A DNA stretch of 28,532 bases from contig JBFXAM010000058.1 of assembly GCA_050184295.1 (NCBI GenBank), positions 1 through 28,532 of the forward strand. The letters run 5' to 3'. This document shows, in pieces, positions 23,510-28,532 of this stretch. Both the position numbers and the translations under genes were made by a program. The notes under the pieces are model-generated. The model saw only the letters and a list, made by a program, of their open reading frames with translations. It ran no database searches and was not told the origin of the DNA. Source of the DNA: JBFXAM01 sp050184295. Lineage in GTDB: Bacteria > Planctomycetota > Phycisphaerae > UBA1845 > Fen-1342. The stretch's first letter is position 1. Every line of letters starts with the position of its first letter.

Positions 23510-24684
23510 CGCCGGAACCCGAGCGCATCCTGATCGTCGACGACGAGGCGAATGTGCTGGAGAGCTTCCAGCGCACACTCGGTCGCGCGTTCACGCTCGT
23601 GACCGCGGTCGGCGGGCGTGCGGGGATCGAAGTGGCCCGGACGCGCGGCCCGTTCGCGGTGATCGTCACCGACATGCGCATGCCCGAAATCGACGGGCTG
23701 AAGTTCATCGAGGCGGCTCGCGCGTCCAACCCGCACGCGGTCATCATGATGCTCACCGGTAACAGCGACCAGCGAACGGCCGTGGACGCCGTCAACGTCG
23801 GCCATGCGTTCCGGTTTCTCACCAAGCCTTGCACCCGCGAAGTGATCGAGCGGGCGCTGTCCGACGCGCTGGCGGAGCACCGGCTGCGCACCGCCGAACG
23901 CACGTTGTTGAAACAGACGGTCGGCGGATGCGTGCAGGCGCTGCTCCAGGTGATGCAGCTCGCCAAGCCGGAGTTGTTCGACCGTGCCGCCAGCGCGTCG
24001 CGGATCGCCTCGTGGTTGGCGGATCAGACGCATCACCCCCACGCGTGGCAGGTCGAGGTCGCCGCGGCACTGGCCGACATCGGTTGGGTGGCGGCGGACG
24101 AGCCGGCGGGTGTCGGTCGCCGACCCGGCGCCGATGCCGGCGCGGCGCTCGCCGGCAGCCGGCGGCACGCCGAGTTGGGAGCGGGCGTGCTGCGCGTGAT
24201 CCCGCGCTTTGACGACATCGCCGCGATGGTCCGGTTGCAGTTCGAAGACGCACGATCCGAGACCCTTGCCCGAACATCGCCGACGGTTTCCGCCGGCGTG
24301 CATCTGCTCGCGCTCGCACGAGCGCTGGACGACCGCCTGCGGCAGGGCGAGCCTTGGGCGCTCGCGGCACGCGAACTGGCCCAAAACGAGCCGGCGGGCG
24401 CTGTCCGCGACGCGCTTCTCGGCCCACCGCCGGACTGGGTGGAGCAGTCCGAGGGCGCGCAGCTGCTGACGATTGCGTCCGGCGACGTGCGACCTGGGAT
24501 GATCCTGCAACAGGACGTGCGCACGCGTCGCGGCGACCTGTTGCTGGCCAGCGGGAACGTGATCACGGAAATGATCGCGGAGCGCATTCGAAGCATGGCG
24601 CGCACCAGTCGGATCGACGAAACGCTGCTGGTGCTCGACCCGCGGCGTGGCGGCCGGCCGGTGACGAAGCTCGTGCGCGCATGA
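23491..24684 (+). CDS. Response regulator with degenerate HD-GYP-like domain
   Basis: 397 residues; GGAG lies 5 nt before the ATG at 23491. The receiver domain (12-130) is intact: DDE at 17-19, phosphoacceptor Asp61 in IVTDMRMPE and Lys112 in TKP. The following helical domain aligns by order with HD-GYP domains but has lost the catalytic set: the HD pair is LADIG (Ala195-Asp196), the HHE motif is replaced around RLQFED (248-253), no GYP is present, and the late Asp motif reads LARALDD. One conserved feature, H...G (HAELG, His226), remains. Residues about 320-370 form a small domain (DVRPGMILQQDV, then GDLLLASG) often attached to HD-GYP or HDOD proteins. It is expected to be a non-catalytic, perhaps binding or scaffold, output. 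Last gene of the operon. Confidence 0.85.
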   Translation: MRSARVTPEPERILIVDDEANVLESFQRTLGRAFTLVTAVGGRAGIEVARTRGPFAVIVTDMRMPEIDGLKFIEAARASNPHAVIMMLTGNSDQRTAVDAVNVGHAFRFLTKPCTREVIERALSDALAEHRLRTAERTLLKQTVGGCVQALLQVMQLAKPELFDRAASASRIASWLADQTHHPHAWQVEVAAALADIGWVAADEPAGVGRRPGADAGAALAGSRRHAELGAGVLRVIPRFDDIAAMVRLQFEDARSETLARTSPTVSAGVHLLALARALDDRLRQGEPWALAARELAQNEPAGAVRDALLGPPPDWVEQSEGAQLLTIASGDVRPGMILQQDVRTRRGDLLLASGNVITEMIAERIRSMARTSRIDETLLVLDPRRGGRPVTKLVRA

Positions 24685-24947
24685 CGACCCTTGGTGCGTG
24701 GGCGCATCGCCCAGCGAAGTGCCTGTGACGCAGAGTGCGGCGCGCCGACCGCCGCGGCGTCGCGGCCGCGACCTTTGCGGATTCCGTCTCAAACCGCGCC
24801 GACCCATCCATCGTAACAGCAGCCCGAATTCGTTTGTTATCAGACGATTGTCGGCCGTAGTGCCGCGCGTGCCGTGCGCCGTGCGCGGGATGGGAGTGCT
24901 GCGCGGACGCGTTCGGATCCGGGAACAAGCGACAGCGGTCCGCAGCG

Positions 24948-24976
24948 TTGCGATCGTGTTCAGAGTGTGTTAAGCT
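24948..24976 (+). promoter_or_regulatory. Possible promoter for the PEP-CTERM/RTX gene
   Basis: TTGCGA (4 of 6), exact 17-nt spacer, TAAGCT (3 of 6). The match is modest; it is listed because spacing is ideal and no better candidate lies between the operon end and the gene. Confidence 0.3.
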
Positions 24977-25202
24977 CCCCGAATCGAGAGTCGCGCGCCT
25001 CTGGAGAGGGCGCGTGGCTTGTCACCTCTGCATGCATGCGGGCCGGAATCGATCAATCTCGCGTGAATTCGCGTGGTGCGCCTGGAGACTCGGGTCCGCC
25101 GCACGGAGATGCAGTAGGAAGCGCTTGATCCGTCGAGTGCCGGTGCGCGCGCTTGGAGAGGCGTCGCGCGCCGTGAGCTAAAGGCAGCGATTCAAGTCCG
25201 CC

Positions 25203-25209
25203 GAGGAGG
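25203..25209 (+). promoter_or_regulatory. Ribosome binding site fixing a GTG start
   Basis: GAGGAGG lies 7 nt before the GTG at 25217. The nearby ATG at 25221 is in another frame that stops within 16 codons, so GTG is the start. Confidence 0.85.
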
Positions 25210-25216
25210 CCAGCCT

Positions 25217-28200
25217 GTGAATGCGCGAATTCCGTGTGCGCTTGCGCTTTTTTTCTGCCCACTTGTAAACGCGGGCACCGTTGGTCTGACACAGGGCAAT
25301 CCGGTCGAGCCGGCCATCGCGGGCGTATCGGTGCCGACGGACGGAACCTGGATCGTGCTCGACGAGCTCATGACCGTCGGGTCGTTCTATGCGCCGCTGT
25401 TTACCTACACCTCGCCCGACCCGCTGCAACTCGACGTCACGGACCTGTTCGTCGTGTCGGATCAGAACGAGGTCTATCTCGACGGCGTGCTGCTGGGCGC
25501 GACGCCGCCGATGCCCGACTGGCCGGCGCTGTTTCCGCCCGTCGGGCCGATGGATGACGCCCCGTTCACGAGCGATCCGGATGTCGCATGGGCACGCCCG
25601 CAATTCAGCAAGCAGTCGTTCGCGGTGCCCGCGGGAACGCACATGCTCACCTTCCGCAACATCCACATTCCGCCGACCGAGGAGAGCGTGCCTTTTGCGG
25701 ACGGCACCGTCGCGTTCCGGCTCGTGCCCGAGCCGTCCACGGGGTTGTTGCTGCTCATCGCGGCGGCGGCGGTCGGGGTCTGTGGAGGTCGGCGATTGCC
25801 GCGCGCGATGCGCGTCGCGCGGGGGCGCGCACCAACACTCGGCGCCTTGACCGCGGCGATGGTCGCGGCGCTCGCGGCGCCGCGCCTCGCGGTCGCGACG
25901 CCTTGCGGCCCGCTTGACGTCGACGTGGTCAGCAACGTGCTCGAAGTTCAGGGCACGGCGGGCGTGGACGATCTGCGGATCAGGAAGAACGGGTTTCTGA
26001 TTGAGGTCTATTCGCCCGCGTCGGCGGGCACGCCGAGCTGCTCGTATGATTACATCGCGACGCCGTTCGGCACGATTCGCGTGCAGACATTTGGCGACGA
26101 TGACACGATCGTCGTCGACGATTCGGGCGGGGCATTGTCGGATACGTTCATACTCGAACTCGACGGCGGCGACGGCGCCGACATCGTGCTGGCAGGCATC
26201 GACCTGAACGCGATCCCGCTGGCGAGTGCGATGACGATGATCTCGTCGCTTCAGCAGGCGAGCCTGCTGGTGGACCGCGCACTCGATCTGCTCGACGCGC
26301 CCGCGTCGGGCTGTGGGTCGGCGTCGACGCTCGTCGCCAACGCGGCCGGCGTGGTCAAGGATGCGGGCGAAGACGTCGTGATGCCGACGGCGGCGTACGT
26401 GCGCGACATCGAGAGCACGCTGGTGCAGCCTTCGGCGCAGGCGGTTCGCAAGGCGCGCGATCGGATCGCCGGCTATTTGCAGACTTTCGTCGCGACGGAC
26501 GTGCTGGCGGCGGCGGCGGAGGCGGAGGCTTTCGCGGCCGACGTGGAAGTGCACGTCGGCGACTTTGAACTCCTGCTGCCCATGGGCCAGGCGTTGCTGT
26601 CGCGGGCCCAGACGCTCTATGCGCACGCATCGAGCATGGGACTCGAGACGCAGAGCGGCGACGCGATCACCGTGTTTCAGCAGACCGTCGAGGCGCACAT
26701 CCAGACGATCATCACGCTCGCCGAACTCTGCGACGAGGATCCTGAACCGACGGAGACGGAGTTCAACGAGGACTTGCAGGATCCCAGCGGCCTGCCGCCG
26801 CTGTGCGCCGAGGTGGAGCGCCGTATCGAGGCGCTGGAGGCATTGATCGATTCGGTCGAGGCGAGCATTGACGCCGTCGAAGTCGAAGGCGATCAGTTTG
26901 AGGTGGACGGCGACGCGCTGGAGGTGGCCGGGGAGAACCTCGGGGACGACGAGTTGCCGACCTCGGCGGCGTTCCAGATCGAGCAGGACGGCGCGGCGAT
27001 CGAGACGACCGGCGACGGCATCAGCATGACCGCGGACGCGTTGAATGCGGATTGGGAGCAGTGGGTTGCCCAGAAGGAGGCCGACCTGGAGGCGGCCGGC
27101 GGCACGATGGATGCGCGCGGGCAGGCCGAGGTGCTCGGCGCCGCGAACGCGCTGCACGCGCAGGCGGCGGCCGACGTCGAGGCGTGCGCTGCCGCGTTGC
27201 GGGCGGAGGCCGACCTGATCGTCGCGGATCTCCAGGCGCTGCTCGTATTCGCGGCGCCGCTGCTGCGCGACGACCTGTCGAACTTCGGCGCTGACCCGAC
27301 CTGTCCCGTGACCGCCAACAACACGGTCAACGGCGGACCGGGTGCGGACATTCTCATCGGCAGCACGGGCAGCGACCTGATCGACGGCGGCGACGGAACC
27401 GACCTGATCGTCGGCGCCGGAGGCGCGGATCGGCTCCGCGGCGGCGACGGCAACGACCTGATCTTCGGCGGCGGCGGCAACGACGAGATCTTCGGCGGAC
27501 CCAAGGTCGACGTGCTCGTCGGCAACAAGGGCAACGACTGCATCTTCGGCGGCGGCGGCCAGACCCTGACGCGCGGCTCGCTCTCCGTTCAGCTCGGCGA
27601 CCTGTTCTTCGGCCTCGACGACAACGACTTCCTCGTCAGCGGCGACAGCACCGCCGATACCCTCACCGAGATCGACGTCGCCTTTGGAAACGACGGCGAC
27701 GACCGCATCCGCCTCAGCCACGGCGGTACGCTCACGGTCGGTTCGTTCAGCCTCCAGTTCGGCAATCTTGCATTCGGCGGCGCCGGCGATGACGACATTC
27801 TCACCGCCGACGGGATCGACGTGATCTTCGGCGGCGACGACGACGACACGATCGCGACGGCGAAGGGCGCGCAACTGACGATCGGAACCGGCAGCAGCCA
27901 GTTCCGACTGGCGCTCGGCGACCTGATCTTCGGCGGCGCGGGCGCGGACGCGATCGACAGCGACGACGACGGGGCCGACGCGGCCGATCAGGACATCGAC
28001 GTCGTGTTCGGTCAGGACGGCAATGACACGATCAACGGCTACAACGGCGGCTTGCTGAGCGTCGGCGACGCGAGCAATCCCGATTTTGAGTTGCTGCTCG
28101 GAAATCTGATCTTCGGCGGCAATCAGGATGACGAGATCACCACGCTCGACGGCATCGACGTGATCTTCGGCGGCAACGAGAACGACACCGTCACGACCGG

Positions 28201-28532
28201 CAAAGGGGCGCTGCTGACGATCGGCTCGGGGAGCAACGAGTTCCGGCTGGCGCTGGGCGATCTCATCTTCGGCGGCGACGGCGACGACACGCTGCACGGC
28301 GACGATCCGGCGGCGGACCGCGCGGACGACGACATCGACGTGATCTTCGGCGGGGCCGGCGTGGACACCATCTCGGGTTACAACGGCGGCCTGCTCAGCA
28401 TCGGCGACGCCAGCGACCCCGACTTCGAGTTCATGCTGGGCACCGTGATTTTCGGCGGCAGCGAGGACGACGAGATCGAGACGCTCGACGGCGTCGACGT
28501 GATCTTCTGCGGCGCCGGCAACGACGAGGCCG
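25217..28532 (+). CDS. PEP-CTERM protein fused in frame to an RTX-like repeat protein (partial, runs off the window)
   Basis: At least 1105 codons from GTG 25217; I read the frame codon by codon to the window end and found no stop. Residues 1-18 are a signal peptide (LALFFCPLVNA). Residues 19-169 are a beta-rich ectodomain. Residues 170-197 are a PEP-CTERM signal (VPEPST, hydrophobic helix, GGRRLPR), which should end a protein. Instead Met198 begins a second signal peptide (198-227, cleavage AVA-TP). Residues 228-330 are Asp-rich beta structure, 330-690 a long Ala/Glu-rich helical region, 702-781 RTX-type GG.GxDx nonapeptides, and from 854 a 113-residue composite repeat. Either this is one read-through fusion, or two genes (25217 to about 25795, and from ATG 25808) whose separating stop is missing. 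RTX repeats bind calcium outside the cell. Confidence 0.85.
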   Translation, partial: MNARIPCALALFFCPLVNAGTVGLTQGNPVEPAIAGVSVPTDGTWIVLDELMTVGSFYAPLFTYTSPDPLQLDVTDLFVVSDQNEVYLDGVLLGATPPMPDWPALFPPVGPMDDAPFTSDPDVAWARPQFSKQSFAVPAGTHMLTFRNIHIPPTEESVPFADGTVAFRLVPEPSTGLLLLIAAAAVGVCGGRRLPRAMRVARGRAPTLGALTAAMVAALAAPRLAVATPCGPLDVDVVSNVLEVQGTAGVDDLRIRKNGFLIEVYSPASAGTPSCSYDYIATPFGTIRVQTFGDDDTIVVDDSGGALSDTFILELDGGDGADIVLAGIDLNAIPLASAMTMISSLQQASLLVDRALDLLDAPASGCGSASTLVANAAGVVKDAGEDVVMPTAAYVRDIESTLVQPSAQAVRKARDRIAGYLQTFVATDVLAAAAEAEAFAADVEVHVGDFELLLPMGQALLSRAQTLYAHASSMGLETQSGDAITVFQQTVEAHIQTIITLAELCDEDPEPTETEFNEDLQDPSGLPPLCAEVERRIEALEALIDSVEASIDAVEVEGDQFEVDGDALEVAGENLGDDELPTSAAFQIEQDGAAIETTGDGISMTADALNADWEQWVAQKEADLEAAGGTMDARGQAEVLGAANALHAQAAADVEACAAALRAEADLIVADLQALLVFAAPLLRDDLSNFGADPTCPVTANNTVNGGPGADILIGSTGSDLIDGGDGTDLIVGAGGADRLRGGDGNDLIFGGGGNDEIFGGPKVDVLVGNKGNDCIFGGGGQTLTRGSLSVQLGDLFFGLDDNDFLVSGDSTADTLTEIDVAFGNDGDDRIRLSHGGTLTVGSFSLQFGNLAFGGAGDDDILTADGIDVIFGGDDDDTIATAKGAQLTIGTGSSQFRLALGDLIFGGAGADAIDSDDDGADAADQDIDVVFGQDGNDTINGYNGGLLSVGDASNPDFELLLGNLIFGGNQDDEITTLDGIDVIFGGNENDTVTTGKGALLTIGSGSNEFRLALGDLIFGGDGDDTLHGDDPAADRADDDIDVIFGGAGVDTISGYNGGLLSIGDASDPDFEFMLGTVIFGGSEDDEIETLDGVDVIFCGAGNDEA
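25724..25807 (+). other. PEP-CTERM sorting signal, internal rather than terminal
   Basis: The codons read VPEPST, a hydrophobic helix (GLLLLIAAAAVGVCGG) and a basic cluster (RRLPR), the three parts of a PEP-CTERM exosortase signal. In that family the protein ends right after the basic residues. Here the frame goes on. CGA at 25793-25795 is one C-to-T change from TGA, which would give a normal ending. Confidence 0.85.
25808..25897 (+). other. Second, internal signal peptide
   Basis: Thirty codons from ATG 25808 have a basic n-region (RVARGR), a hydrophobic core (LGALTAAMVAALAA) and a signal peptidase site (AVA before TPCGP). The nearest GGAGG is 19 nt upstream, too far for an efficient independent start, so translation from here would probably depend on the upstream frame. 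Confidence 0.7.
27320..27559 (+). repeat. RTX-type calcium-binding nonapeptide block
   Basis: About eight or nine consecutive GG-x-G-x-D-x-(L/I)-x units, e.g. GGDGTDLIV, GGDGNDLIF and GGGGNDEIF. They form the parallel beta-roll known from RTX proteins, in which Asp residues of neighbouring turns bind calcium. Confidence 0.9.
27776..28532 (+). repeat. Exact 339-bp (113-residue) composite tandem repeat, continuing past the window
   Basis: Each period has a 52-residue A unit (156 bp: DGIDVIFGG..., LTIG.GS..FRLALGDLIF) and a 61-residue B unit (183 bp: DIDVIFGG..., NGYNGG or SGYNGG, LLS(V/I)GDAS, then an (L/M)LG.(L/V)IF end). A units start at 27776, 28115 and 28454, B units at 27932 and 28271, so spacing is identical in both complete periods. 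A diverged B-like unit of about 55 residues precedes the first A. Units differ at many synonymous sites. Confidence 0.88.

Larger units (their letters stand above)
24685..25216. other. Intergenic region before the PEP-CTERM/RTX gene
   Basis: 532 bp with no credible gene on either strand. It contains an AT-richer patch at 24825-24855, a possible promoter at 24948-24976, and a weak GCGCGCG inverted repeat (25145-25171). A leader of about 230 nt for the downstream gene would follow from that promoter. Confidence 0.5.

Noticed and set aside
25389..25850. Separate Arg-rich protein overlapping the PEP-CTERM region
   Set aside because: Frame-shifted reading of the PEP-CTERM gene with an unnatural composition.
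25178..28297. 1039-codon minus-strand open frame opposite the RTX region
   Set aside because: Its repeats (VAAEDEV-like) are the antisense image of the RTX repeats. The plus-strand frame has a ribosome binding site, signal peptides and known motifs, and is merely incomplete because it runs off the window.
27320..28532. CRISPR-like array
   Set aside because: The periodicity is in coding sequence with a 339-bp period and RTX residues; there are no short identical repeats with unique spacers.

Overview
The window is GC-rich bacterial DNA that most resembles a Planctomycetota chromosome, probably near the Phycisphaerae. This is inferred from gene content: exported proteins ending in dockerin-like double repeats built on GDLNCDG / NNFDIDAF, an ECF-type sigma factor overlapping a Ser/Thr kinase with TPR repeats, a PEP-CTERM sorting signal, and large exported proteins of unknown role. 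No mobile element, CRISPR array or rRNA was seen. The only RNA gene recognised is one tRNA-Cys.

Layout. (1) 185-4872: two divergent exported proteins that both end in a dockerin-like module. One has a seven-unit FG-GAP propeller plus a second propeller-like domain, the other four CARDB-like repeats. A good sigma-70-type promoter lies in an AT-rich patch between them. (2) 5199-8019: an exported protein of unknown function with a pseudopilin-like tail, then a GNAT acetyltransferase. (3) 8172-11520: tRNA-Cys with its promoter, a small four-helix membrane protein, and a large exported alpha/beta-hydrolase with Ser-Asp-His residues. (4) 11760-17868: a leftward ECF sigma factor / membrane Ser/Thr kinase pair with overlapping ends, divergent from an exported tail-fibre-like protein with a C-terminal peptidase S74 autochaperone. 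(5) 18122-18310: a two-helix mini-protein, followed by about 500 bp without a convincing gene. (6) 18814-24684: a tight four-gene signalling operon in which every junction overlaps: an HD-GYP response regulator, a membrane histidine kinase, an HDOD response regulator, and a response regulator with a broken HD-GYP domain. (7) 25217 to the window end: a very long open frame with no stop inside the window. It begins as a PEP-CTERM protein, passes without a stop through the sorting signal, enters a second complete signal peptide, and continues into an RTX-like calcium-binding repeat protein.

How the parts fit together. Much of the window concerns the cell surface (dockerin-like, CARDB, FG-GAP, S74, PEP-CTERM and RTX proteins) and signalling to it (ECF/kinase pair and the HD-domain operon). 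The HD-GYP protein keeps every hallmark residue expected for cyclic-di-GMP hydrolysis, while the other two HD-family outputs have lost theirs. The operon therefore looks like one kinase feeding one enzyme and two non-enzymatic outputs. The strongest candidate for something undescribed is the region-7 open frame, both for its internal PEP-CTERM/signal-peptide junction and for an exact 113-residue composite repeat in its RTX part.
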